From positions 434,001 through 498,000 of the forward strand of contig NZ_FMZH01000001.1 in NCBI RefSeq assembly GCF_900101435.1: a stretch of DNA of 64,000 bases. The letters are read 5' to 3'. How positions within the stretch are numbered: position 1 is the stretch's first letter; each line of letters begins with the position of its first letter. The stretch comes from Pedobacter soli. GTDB taxonomy: Bacteria; Bacteroidota; Bacteroidia; Sphingobacteriales; Sphingobacteriaceae. The translations under genes and the position numbers were made by a program. Of this stretch, positions 44,670 through 52,476 are shown one piece after another. A model generated the notes under the pieces. It saw only the letters and a list, made by a program, of their open reading frames with translations. It was not told the origin of the DNA and did no database searches.

Positions 44670-45426
44670 TTTGAGGTGCTTTAACCAAAATCCCTTCCGA
44701 TTTTAACTTTTCTGCAATGCGCTTTGCAAAAGCTACAGCATGTGCCCCATCGCCATGTATGCAAATGGTTTCGGCATCAACAGCAATGGTTTTACCGCTA
44801 ATACTTTGCACTTCTTGCTTTAATGCAAAGCCAACAACCTGTTTTAATGCAGCCTCTTCATCGGTAATTAATGCGCCGGGCTCCGTACGGGGTGTTAACG
44901 AACCATTATCCTGATAACTGCGGTCGGCAAATACTTCAGATGCCGTTGCCAGGCCCATATTTTTGGCTTCGGTAATCATTTCACTCCCCGAAAGTGCATA
45001 CAAAATCAATTTCGGGTCGAAATCATACACAGCCTGTACAATAGCTTTAGCCAGGGCAGCATCTTTAGCGGCCATATTATACAGTGCCCCATGCGCTTTT
45101 ATGTGATTTAAATGCGCCCCAGCTGCCTTTACAAAAGCATGCAAAGCACCAATCTGGTATAAAGTAAGCTGGTAGGCTTCCTGTGGCGAAATCTTCATTT
45201 CCCTACGCCCAAAGCCCTGCAAATCAGGCAAACCCGGATGAGCCCCTATGGCTACCCCTTTTTGGATGGCCAGGGCTACAGTTTGCTGCATTACGGCAGC
45301 ATCGCCGGCATGAAAACCGCAGGCAATATTGGCCGACGAGATGTAATCCATCAATTCAGCATCGTTGGGCATGGGGTAATTTCCAAATGCTTCGCCCATA
45401 TCGCAATTCAGATCTATTTTTTTCAT
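44659..45426 (-). CDS. pxpA: 5-oxoprolinase subunit A (LamB/YcsF family)
   Basis: The 255-residue protein begins IDLNCDMGEAFGNYPM and contains SANIACGFHAGD, GAHPGLPDLQGFGRR, HIKAHGALYN and EVFADRSYQDNGSLTPR, all hallmarks of PxpA. With PxpB and PxpC it hydrolyses 5-oxoproline (pyroglutamate) to glutamate using ATP. It overlaps pxpC by four bases (ATGA) and the transporter gene by eleven. Confidence 0.96.
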   Translation of the reverse strand: MKKIDLNCDMGEAFGNYPMPNDAELMDYISSANIACGFHAGDAAVMQQTVALAIQKGVAIGAHPGLPDLQGFGRREMKISPQEAYQLTLYQIGALHAFVKAAGAHLNHIKAHGALYNMAAKDAALAKAIVQAVYDFDPKLILYALSGSEMITEAKNMGLATASEVFADRSYQDNGSLTPRTEPGALITDEEAALKQVVGFALKQEVQSISGKTIAVDAETICIHGDGAHAVAFAKRIAEKLKSEGILVKAPQNEK

Positions 45427-46424
45427 ATGGTATTGGTATACTTAATATTTATAGCATTGGTAATCAACAACAAATCATGCTCCTGTTGAAGATACAGTTC
45501 TTCTGCTTCATCACTCGAAATTTCAGTAAAACTAATTTCATCTCCGGGTTTTAATTGCGCACATAAAGGCAAATCTACAGCGGCAACATGCGCAATACGC
45601 GGATAACCTCCGGTAGTTTGACAATCGGCCATCAATATTACCAGATCGCCATTTCCGGTTACCTGTATAATGCCAGGTGTTACAGCGGTGCTGAGCAATT
45701 CTTTTTTGGTTTTGCGCACCATGGCTTTGCCCGATAAGTGATAGCCCATCCTATCGCTCCTTAAAGCAATTTGGTAAGGTTTGGTTAAAAAGGCAATAAT
45801 CGAACTGGCATCAAACCAGCTAAACTCATTAGCCAGCACCACCCTGATGGTTTTGCGGTTAAGCGGCAACAAACTTTCGCGCGAGATGCGCCAGTTCGGA
45901 TAAATTAAAGCCTTGCTGCTGAGCTGCTGCATAATGGCCGCAGCCACGGTACTGATAGCTTCGCTGCTGCGCAATACATCGCCCGCTGCCAGTTTACGGC
46001 CTTCGAAACCACCAAATTTAACCGGCAGATAAGTGCTTTTGCTGCCCAATACTTCGGGCACTTCCCAGCCACCGGCTACAGCCAGATAGGTACGCACACC
46101 GATTGGATTATGGATAAAAGTAAGCGCTGCCCCTGCTGCAAAAAACAAAGGTTTTTCGGCAGGCATTACTTCGCCATTATACGTAAGTAATGCACCATCG
46201 CCAGAGTAAGCAATTAAAATAGGGCTAAGCGCTTTAAAAGAAGCATTGGCATAGGTAAACTCGAGCGTGGCCAAATCATCGTCATTGCCCACTGCTTTAT
46301 TGGCCAGACGGTGCGCCAGCTGGTCCATTGCGCCCGAAACGGGTATGGCCTCGGCCAGGTGCTGGTACCTTCCGCAATCTTGCACTGTAGTAAGCAGGCC
46401 GGCTTTAATGATGCTTATCTCCAT
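45423..46424 (-). CDS. pxpC: 5-oxoprolinase subunit C (biotin-dependent carboxyltransferase-like)
   Basis: A 333-residue KipA/PxpC protein: GLLTTVQDCGRYQH near the N-terminus, IPVSGAMDQLAHRLANKAVGN, and later YQIALRSDRMGYHLSG and VTPGIIQVTGNGDLVILMADCQTTGGYPRIAHV. The cyclophilin-like fold pairs with PxpB. Despite the family name, no biotin partner is needed. It is cotranscribed three bases after pxpB. Confidence 0.95.
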   Translation of the reverse strand: MEISIIKAGLLTTVQDCGRYQHLAEAIPVSGAMDQLAHRLANKAVGNDDDLATLEFTYANASFKALSPILIAYSGDGALLTYNGEVMPAEKPLFFAAGAALTFIHNPIGVRTYLAVAGGWEVPEVLGSKSTYLPVKFGGFEGRKLAAGDVLRSSEAISTVAAAIMQQLSSKALIYPNWRISRESLLPLNRKTIRVVLANEFSWFDASSIIAFLTKPYQIALRSDRMGYHLSGKAMVRKTKKELLSTAVTPGIIQVTGNGDLVILMADCQTTGGYPRIAHVAAVDLPLCAQLKPGDEISFTEISSDEAEELYLQQEHDLLLITNAINIKYTNTI

Positions 46425-46427
46425 TTT

Positions 46428-47165
46428 TTAAACAGGGTAAGCATTAAATTCGTCGATAGTAATAGCTTTAAACGTAACCGTATCGCCACCTTGTAAAAGT
46501 GCAGGGTTTTGGCGCGCTGCGTTAAACATTTGCAAAGGCGTTCTGCCAATAATTTGCCAGCCACCGGGTATGGCTATGGGGTAAATACCGGTTTGCAAAC
46601 CGGCTATACCCACCGAGCCTGCGGGTATGGCAGCCTGCGGTACTTCTTTTCTGGGTGTTGATAAACTTTTTGGCATACCGCCCATGTAGGCAAAACCGGG
46701 TACAAAGCCCATCATGTAAACGCTGTAAACGGCGCTGCTGTGCAGGGCAATTACCTCTGCCTGGCTAAGGTCGTTGTTTTGCGCCACGGTTAAAATATCC
46801 GGACCAAAATCGCCTCCATAACATACCGGAATAACCACATGCTTGCCCGCCTGCACAGCCAAACCGGGCGCGCTATGGCTCAGTTGTTTTAAATAACCCG
46901 ATACCTTTTCGTAGCAGGTTTTACCCGGCAAATCGGACTGTGCAACCTGCAAAAGATCGAAAAACACGGTTAAGGTACTGTATGCAGGTACGGTGGTTAT
47001 TAAACCCGGAAAAGGATGTTGTTTTAAAAGCTGGTTAAAACTGCTTACCTGGCGCCACAGGCGCTCGCTTATGCTGTTACCAAAAACTACAGTAAGGGCT
47101 TTTTCGCTCAAAGCATAAATAGAAATGGAATAACCAGACACAATGTCTCCCTGCTGCTCGCTCAT
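46428..47165 (-). CDS. pxpB: 5-oxoprolinase subunit B (KipI-like)
   Basis: The 245-residue protein shows the PxpB pattern: ISIYALSEKALTVVFGNSIS, PGLITTVPAYSTLTVFFD, IPVCYGGDFGPDILTVA, MGFVPGFAYMGGMPK and PAGSVGIAGLQTGIYP...GGWQIIGRTP. It is the first gene of the operon pxpB-pxpC-pxpA-NRAMP-M1 peptidase. The protein resembles KipI of Bacillus, but with PxpA and PxpC present the 5-oxoprolinase role is the correct one. Confidence 0.95.
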   Translation of the reverse strand: MSEQQGDIVSGYSISIYALSEKALTVVFGNSISERLWRQVSSFNQLLKQHPFPGLITTVPAYSTLTVFFDLLQVAQSDLPGKTCYEKVSGYLKQLSHSAPGLAVQAGKHVVIPVCYGGDFGPDILTVAQNNDLSQAEVIALHSSAVYSVYMMGFVPGFAYMGGMPKSLSTPRKEVPQAAIPAGSVGIAGLQTGIYPIAIPGGWQIIGRTPLQMFNAARQNPALLQGGDTVTFKAITIDEFNAYPV

Positions 47166-47426
47166 ATTAACTACGCCAAACCATTTTTAGAATAAATAAG
47201 CTTCATAAACTCTTGTGCAAACCAAGTGTAACCATAAAAATGATTATATAATATTGAAATAGCAAGTTGAAATTGATGTTGATCTACAATTTGTGAACTA
47301 ACCACATAAATAATCTGATGAATTATTTTATTTATCAAAGTTAATTCGTAATATTACATAGCTAGACCTGCTAAGTACCCATCCCTATTTTAATTACTGT
47401 ATTGTTTAATTTAAAGTAGAATAGTT

Positions 47427-48149
47427 ATGCCTGGTACCGAAAGCGGTTACGCCAAAAATGCAGCAAATTTAAATGATTTGATTATTCGTTTAAAAACCTT
47501 AGGGCCTGCTTACCAACCACCAAAAGATCATTTTAAAATTGAAGCTTTAGAAAAGCTCTCAAAAGAAGTAGAGGAAACTAATCGAATCTTAAGCAAAGTA
47601 TCTCCCGTTTACAGCAAAGCTGTAGATGATCAGGAACTTATCTTTAAGCAGCTTAATAAGCTAATTACCAGAAGTTATAATTATGTAAAAGTTGCAACAG
47701 ACAATCCTTCTGAGCTTAATACAGCAAAAACTTTGGCTGATAAATTAAGAGGAGTAGTTAAAAAGTCTACTTCATCCAATGCAGCTGCTGATGGAACAAA
47801 ACTTCCATCACAAGCAAAAACATCTTACGACAATAGAATTGAGCATCTAAAGCAATATATTGATGTATTGAGCACTAGTCAGATCTATAAACCTGCAGAA
47901 GAAGATATTAGTATTGCTTCACTTCAAACCCAACTCGAAAAGATGCAAAGCAGCGTTAATAATGTTGCCTTAATAAAACCGGATATTGATGATGCGCGCA
48001 GAAACAGATTTAATATCTTTTATAATTCCCAAAATAACTTAATAGATACCGTACAAGGTGTGAAAACTTATATAAAAGCATCTTTAAAGAATGATCACCC
48101 TGAAAAAAAACATATCCTTGGCATCCCGTTTAAAAGGCTAAAAATGTAA
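47427..48149 (+). CDS. Helical protein of unknown function
   Basis: A 240-residue protein with no signal or membrane segment; it is rich in Lys, Asn and Leu with several amphipathic helices (LEKLSKEVEETNRILSKV; TLADKLRGVVKK), suggesting a coiled-coil or helical-bundle protein. It has AT-rich composition compared with the operons to its left. It carries its own strong terminator. I do not recognise a family. It marks the left end of an accessory stretch. Confidence 0.65.
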   Translation: MPGTESGYAKNAANLNDLIIRLKTLGPAYQPPKDHFKIEALEKLSKEVEETNRILSKVSPVYSKAVDDQELIFKQLNKLITRSYNYVKVATDNPSELNTAKTLADKLRGVVKKSTSSNAAADGTKLPSQAKTSYDNRIEHLKQYIDVLSTSQIYKPAEEDISIASLQTQLEKMQSSVNNVALIKPDIDDARRNRFNIFYNSQNNLIDTVQGVKTYIKASLKNDHPEKKHILGIPFKRLKM

Positions 48150-48182
48150 GGTATTGGGCTCATGCCCCCCTATTTGAACGAT

Positions 48183-48213
48183 AGGCTATCTGTAATGGAT
48201 AGCCTGTTTTTTT
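48183..48213 (+). terminator. Strong rho-independent terminator
   Basis: AGGCTATC and GATAGCCT arms with a seven-base loop, then seven T residues, 34 bases after the stop of the helical protein. Confidence 0.88.
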
Positions 48214-48336
48214 CATATCCAAATTTCCATCTTAGCTTGAAAAAACGTTTAAATAATTTGTAGTTATGATACATAACAACATGTTTTGTCATGTATTTGT
48301 AGTTTCGAGAATGTATTTTTTTTCAACAAAACATAT

Positions 48337-48353
48337 ATCGTAATATTGCAATA
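48337..48353. promoter_or_regulatory. ArsR-type operator, copy 1
   Basis: ATCGTAATATTGCAATA lies 13 bases before the regulator's start codon. It resembles the ArsR/SmtB-type palindrome ATCGCAATATTGCGAT and recurs at 48714. Confidence 0.65.
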
Positions 48354-48365
48354 AAACAATTAAGC

Positions 48366-48695
48366 ATGGGACTTACTAAAAGCGACATATTTACACAGGA
48401 GCAAAACGAATTATCCACGATTTTGAAAGCTTTAGCACATCCTGCGCGAATAGCTATCCTTCAACACATTATCAAACTAAAAGCTTGTATCTGCAATGAT
48501 CTAGTAGAAGAACTAGGCCTTGCTCAAGCTACTATATCACAGCATCTAAAAGAACTCAAAGGAATTGGTGTTATAAAAGGAAGTATAGAAGGAACTAGCA
48601 TTTGCTACTGCATAGATGAAGTTGTTTGGAATAATATCAAAAGCTTATTGAACGATTTCTTCATTGATGATGTTAGAAAAATAAATTGTTGCTAA
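48366..48695 (+). CDS. arsR: ArsR-family metalloid-responsive repressor
   Basis: A 109-residue winged-helix protein: LKALAHPARIAILQHI, then CIC (C41, C43) followed by NDLVEELGLAQATISQHLKELKG. The Cys-x-Cys in the helix before the recognition helix matches the ELCVCDL As(III) site of classical ArsR, so arsenite or antimonite sensing is likely. It starts an operon with the DUF6428 and phosphatase-like genes. Two matching operators suggest autorepression plus a second control point inside the operon. Confidence 0.9.
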   Translation: MGLTKSDIFTQEQNELSTILKALAHPARIAILQHIIKLKACICNDLVEELGLAQATISQHLKELKGIGVIKGSIEGTSICYCIDEVVWNNIKSLLNDFFIDDVRKINCC

Positions 48696-48713
48696 GTTTT
48701 TTTGCTTAATTCA

Positions 48714-48731
48714 ATCGTAATATTGCAATAT
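48714..48731. promoter_or_regulatory. ArsR-type operator, copy 2
   Basis: ATCGTAATATTGCAATAT, with a perfect 12-bp palindrome ATATTGCAATAT at 48720-48731, lies 13 bases before the DUF6428 start. It matches copy 1 over 17 bases, and the flanking AACAAT is also shared. Confidence 0.65.
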
Positions 48732-48744
48732 AACAATAAAATAT

Positions 48745-49209
48745 ATGAAACTATCACAAGTAAAAGAAAATTTGACGAAATTAGATAACGTCGAGTTTCA
48801 ATTGGAGAATGGCAAATATGTGCCAGAAAATTTCCATGTAACAGAAGTAGGTTTAGTTAATAGACGCTTCATTGATTGTGGAGGAACTATGCGAAATGAA
48901 ACCGTTGTTAATTTTCAGCTCTGGGATGCTAACGATTATGAACATAGATTAAAACCAGCAAAGTTACTTTCCATCATCAAATTGTCTGAAGAATTATTGG
49001 CATTGGAAGACCTGGAGGTTGAAGTTGAGTATCAGAATCTAACTATTGGTAGATATGGTTTGGGTTTTAACGGAAAGCAATTCATACTTACATCAAAAAC
49101 TACTGCTTGCTTGGCGAGAGATGCTTGCGGAGTTCCGAATGTTAAACAGAACTTGAGCTTAAATTTACGGGGCAAGTCAGAATGTTCACCAAATTCAGGC
49201 TGCTGTTAG
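48745..49209 (+). CDS. DUF6428-family protein of the ars operon
   Basis: A 154-residue protein with an alpha/beta body (LENGKYVPENFHVTEVGL, FQLWDANDYEHRLKPAKLL) and a cysteine-rich end (TACLARDACG and CSPNSGCC). DUF6428 proteins are, as far as I know, found beside arsR in Bacteroidota. The cysteine-rich tail suggests metalloid binding, possibly as a chaperone or reductase partner, but no activity is established. Confidence 0.78.
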   Translation: MKLSQVKENLTKLDNVEFQLENGKYVPENFHVTEVGLVNRRFIDCGGTMRNETVVNFQLWDANDYEHRLKPAKLLSIIKLSEELLALEDLEVEVEYQNLTIGRYGLGFNGKQFILTSKTTACLARDACGVPNVKQNLSLNLRGKSECSPNSGCC

Positions 49210-49211
49210 TC

Positions 49212-49829
49212 ATGTATCGAGAAATCAAGCATAATATTAGTAAGCTTATTGTTCTTCCGATTAGCAACGAACGTAAGAAAACTCTAAATGAACTAGTTGA
49301 ATATGTGCAATCTAAAGTGTCTGCGAATATGGATGTAAATATAAATTTCATTTGTACTCATAATTCAAGACGTAGCCACTTCTCACAAATATGGGCTCAA
49401 ATTGCCGCTACCTACTACAACATACCAAGGGTTTTCTGTTACTCAGGTGGTACAGAGGCAACAGCTTTATTTCCAAAAGTTGTTGCCACTCTAATTAATA
49501 CTGGCTTTAAAATAGATAAGTTGCTAAATACAGATAACCCTATTTACATCATCAAATATTCCGACAGCTCAATGCCTATTATTGGCTTCTCTAAAGTCCA
49601 CGACCACCTATTTAATCCATCTTCAGAATTTGCTGCTGTAATCACTTGTTCACAAGCGGATTTAGGTTGCCCATTTGTAGCAGGGGCAGATAAGCGTATA
49701 CCTATAACTTATGAAGATCCAAAAGTTTCAGATAACACATCTAAACAAACCCTAATCTACAACACACGAAGCTTGCAAATTGCATCTGAAATGTTCTATG
49801 TGTTCTCAATGATTGAGAATCATAAATAG
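49212..49829 (+). CDS. Low-molecular-weight phosphatase-like arsenate reductase
   Basis: From ATG 49212, two bases after the previous stop, the protein has 205 residues; an earlier ATG at 49182 would overlap the previous gene by 28 bases. It has the P-loop FICTHNSRRSH (Cys-x5-Arg-Ser) of LMW tyrosine phosphatase/arsenate reductase relatives and VITCSQADLGCPF with two more cysteines, which could form the reductase disulfide relay. This is the long form common in Bacteroidota ars operons. It probably reduces arsenate to arsenite. No efflux pump follows. Confidence 0.85.
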   Translation: MYREIKHNISKLIVLPISNERKKTLNELVEYVQSKVSANMDVNINFICTHNSRRSHFSQIWAQIAATYYNIPRVFCYSGGTEATALFPKVVATLINTGFKIDKLLNTDNPIYIIKYSDSSMPIIGFSKVHDHLFNPSSEFAAVITCSQADLGCPFVAGADKRIPITYEDPKVSDNTSKQTLIYNTRSLQIASEMFYVFSMIENHK

Positions 49830-51168
49830 CATTCTTAAGTTTATAGATAGATATTTAACCATTTAGATATGATTTGCGAAAGCTTTTATTCTTAAATATG
49901 TCTTTTGTTGGTTCCTGAAATGAATCAAAGTCTCAGGATTGGTTTATCAGCAATGATCAATATATTTTTAAATTAAAAGCTATCCCGAAATACTAAAATC
50001 CATCCATGTAATATTATTTAAAACTATACTGGTTTTATTAAAGCCATACCATCTTATTAAAGACCAAGCCCGCTTTGTTAAAGACCGTACCTGCTTTATT
50101 AAAAACTATACCCGCTTCATTAAAAACCGTACCCGCTTCATTAAAAACTGAACCCGCTTCATTAAAAACAACACCCGCTTTGTTATAATCGATACCTTCC
50201 TTATTCAAAACACTAATAATCTTATTGAAAGTTATTACACCTTTAGCTAAGTTCAAACGATGGACATTTACCCATGGTCGATGGATATTTATCCACATAT
50301 ATCGTTCAGTCAGAAACTTGCGCCATTGCCAGCGTAAGCAATTAGTTTATTGAAATGGGTAACTACAAATCTGTCAGGTAATCCTCATAGGATAGATTTT
50401 ATGGTGTTTCGATTCTTAGCAGACTCTTCCGCTTTAAATGCTCAAGGATCATTTCGCTTTTTGCCAAAGCTGATAAGAAGCTTAAGCCTATGTCTGATTT
50501 TTGCTGACTGGTGCAATGGCACACATAGCGTTCCTGTTGAAAGGAAGGTGCCATAAATTTTCTTTCTTTTAGGTATAGTAATGTCAGTACGTTAAAAAAT
50601 ACATTTTTCCGCATGTTGTTTAGTTGAAAATAGTTTTAACTTTAGGCCAAACGATCCCATCCCGCCACTTGTAAAAGCAGCAGAAATCGTCATCCGCAAA
50701 CCAATAAAACATCCCTGATCTATGGAAGCGGTTAAACCTTTTTATTGTAATCGAAAATCTGTGGAAAAAACACCATAGGCAACAGCTTTACCAATTATAA
50801 CCTTAACCAAGTAATTGAACTGTTGCTACAGGGTGTGGGTATGAACTAAACAGGATTTTTAGGTTTTAATGCATACAACCAGTTAAAAGGGCATTTCTGT
50901 GGGATAGCAACATGGGATAAGGGATGATTTTTGAGTAAGTACAGAACAGAGGAAACTCCCTTAAAAAGGGTAAATATATAATAAAATACATTTGGTTCCT
51001 GTCTCATATGATGTATAGGTAATTAAGGGTAAAAATGACCGTGAACCTGTCATGATTAATAACCTGCTACTAAACCAAATATAATAAAACAAATTAAAAT
51101 ACGGTAACATATAACCGCAAAAAATTTAAATAAGTTGGAGACTTTGAGCCCTTAACTATTTAACCTCA
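49830..51168. other. Gene-poor accessory stretch with remnants
   Basis: In 1339 bases no intact gene is convincing. It contains the 21-bp tandem repeat at 50030-50240, then a minus-strand open frame (50399-50614, 71 residues) without recognisable domain, and short coding-like pieces between 50640 and 50930 broken by stops (for example TNYNLNQVIELLLQG near 50790 and FNAYNQLKGHFCGIA near 50870). These look like decayed genes, but their source could not be identified. Confidence 0.45.
50030..50240. repeat. 21-bp tandem repeat (minisatellite)
   Basis: About ten copies with an exact 21-base period; GCTT(T/C) recurs at 50072, 50093, 50114, 50135, 50156 and 50177. The best units read CCCGCTTCATTAAAAAC with a variable 4-base end, and outer units decay. 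On the minus strand the units stay in frame within an 86-codon open frame (50038-50298) as VFNEAG/VFNKAG heptads. A second pair of 21-base units encoding W-x-N-x-H-R lies at 50259-50300. Whether it is translated is doubtful. Confidence 0.8.
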
Positions 51169-51393
51169 ATGATCAAGAAAGAAGGCTCAAGCATTCAGAA
51201 TAATTTCGGTTTCAATTTGAAGAAAATCAGAACCAGTAAAGGCTTGAGCTTACGTGCAATGGCCCGGAATTGCGAAATTGACGACAGCAATATTTCTAAA
51301 ATTGAAAACGGCAAATTTGATGTACAGCTTACTACCATTATCGAGCTGGCCAAAGGGTTAGATATCCATCCTAAAGATTTGCTTGACTTTTAG
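51169..51393 (+). CDS. XRE-family helix-turn-helix regulator, small
   Basis: A 74-residue single HTH domain: FGFNLKKIRTSKGLSLRAMARNC, then IDDSNISKIENGKFDVQLTTIIELAKGL, a standard Cro/CI-type fold. Single-domain XRE proteins often regulate accessory elements or serve as antitoxins. No toxin partner is adjacent; the upstream 1.3 kb is decayed. It may be a survivor of a former mobile element. Confidence 0.87.
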   Translation: MIKKEGSSIQNNFGFNLKKIRTSKGLSLRAMARNCEIDDSNISKIENGKFDVQLTTIIELAKGLDIHPKDLLDF

Positions 51394-51394
51394 G

Positions 51395-51456
51395 TTAACC
51401 TGCCCAAAAGTTATTCCTCACAATTTTACCAATGGCATCAGCCCAGAAATGGCCTA
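51395..51456 (-). pseudogene. 3' remnant of an SGNH hydrolase gene
   Basis: On the minus strand this encodes HFWADAIGKIVRNNFWAG and a stop, matching the end of the intact hydrolase at 52477-53256 (RFWADAIGKIVRKHFLVK). Over 51411-51456 the two agree at 41 of 46 bases (52493-52538). The frame is kept, so it is a diverged gene end rather than chance. Confidence 0.8.
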
Positions 51457-51522
51457 ATCGCGTAATCTAAAATCACACTCAACCAACTGACAACCAATAC
51501 AGTTACTACAGTTATTTTTCAT

Positions 51523-51530
51523 ATCTTTGT
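51523..51530 (+). promoter_or_regulatory. -7 promoter motif of the ParB-like/HAD pair
   Basis: TATCTTTG matches TAnnTTTG and lies 23 bases before the TTG start at 51554. The pair therefore appears to have its own promoter. Confidence 0.5.
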
Positions 51531-51553
51531 TAGTCGTAAATTAACTATAACGC

Positions 51554-51961
51554 TTGGAAGAATTTGAAGAACTTACTGCTGATGTTCTAAAAGATTTTAT
51601 AAATATTACCCCAACTCGCTATAATACATCTCAAAAGAAACTTTGTTTTGCTATTATAAAAAGGATGTATAGGCGCGTTAAAATGGGATATAAAAATTTA
51701 GGTGGAATAAAAATTTGTAATGATAAAGGCATAGTAATTGATGGCAACCATAGATATATAACTTATTTATTAGCTGGGATTGAAATTGAATATATAATTT
51801 GGACCAGCTCTCTGTGTGATGAAGTTGTATTGTATAAAGAGGTTGAAATAGATGAAACAAAAGATTGGGATGAATATCTTTATGATAAACGAAAATTTAT
51901 AAAAGACAAAGATTTCATAGAAAGTTATAATAAAGAAAATAAGAATGATTTTTTTCCTTGA
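51554..51961 (+). CDS. ParB/Srx-like fold protein of unknown role
   Basis: 135 residues from TTG 51554; an in-frame stop lies two codons upstream, and the first ATG (51665) would remove the N-terminal helix. The middle has KGIVIDGNHRYITYLLAGIEI, close to the D-G-x-H-R motif of ParB-type and sulfiredoxin-like nucleotide-using domains. The N-terminal part is helical and basic. Very AT-rich. It overlaps the HAD gene by 17 bases, so the two are coupled. No function is known; a nucleic-acid or nucleotide-related role with its partner is inferred. Confidence 0.65.
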   Translation: MEEFEELTADVLKDFINITPTRYNTSQKKLCFAIIKRMYRRVKMGYKNLGGIKICNDKGIVIDGNHRYITYLLAGIEIEYIIWTSSLCDEVVLYKEVEIDETKDWDEYLYDKRKFIKDKDFIESYNKENKNDFFP

Positions 51962-52451
51962 TATAGACGGTGTAATGGTGCATGCTAATCCGCATAAAAA
52001 AGTGGAATTGGAAGAAGATGGATTTTATAAATTCAACACTATAGCAGTTGACATCCTTAACTCAGTTATATACAAAACAATAGACGAAGTAATCCTTTCT
52101 ACATCACATAGATATAGATATAATGAAGATAAGTGGAAAGAAATATTTGAAAAGAGAGGAATGGATTTTAAATTTCTCTCGATATTAAATAGCGATAAAT
52201 TATCATTTGACCCTAAAAGTAATCGGAAAACCGAAATACTTGACTGGATAAATTCCAATAAAATTGACTCTAGCAAGATTGTCATAATTGACGATGACAA
52301 ATCGTTAAATGACCTACCCAGGCACTTAAAAGACAGATTGGTATTAACCAATTCTTATACGGGTTTAAATGATGTTAATGATCTGAAAAATGTCCTTCAA
52401 AGGAGATTAAAAAAGAATATTTTTAAAGAAAGAGATTACAAAGTCCAATAA
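51945..52451 (+). CDS. HAD-superfamily phosphatase-like protein (SAK type)
   Basis: A 168-residue HAD domain: motif I FFLDIDGVMV, motif II ILSTSHRYR, and motif IV VIIDDDKSLND. The short form without a cap and the LSTSHRYRYNEDKW pattern resemble HAD domains of the Swiss-army-knife RNA-repair group. It overlaps the ParB-like gene. The Lys/Asn-rich, AT-rich codon use differs from the operons around it, pointing to recent gain. Likely a phosphatase acting on a nucleic-acid end or small phosphate ester; no substrate is known. Confidence 0.8.
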   Translation: MIFFLDIDGVMVHANPHKKVELEEDGFYKFNTIAVDILNSVIYKTIDEVILSTSHRYRYNEDKWKEIFEKRGMDFKFLSILNSDKLSFDPKSNRKTEILDWINSNKIDSSKIVIIDDDKSLNDLPRHLKDRLVLTNSYTGLNDVNDLKNVLQRRLKKNIFKERDYKVQ

Positions 52452-52476
52452 TTAAAACTTTTGTAATCTCTTAATT

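Noticed and set aside
50030..50240. CRISPR-like array
   Set aside because: The units are contiguous 21-base repeats without unique spacers and no cas genes are near.
50399..50614. 71-residue minus-strand open frame
   Set aside because: No domain, no promoter or start support, and it lies in decayed sequence.
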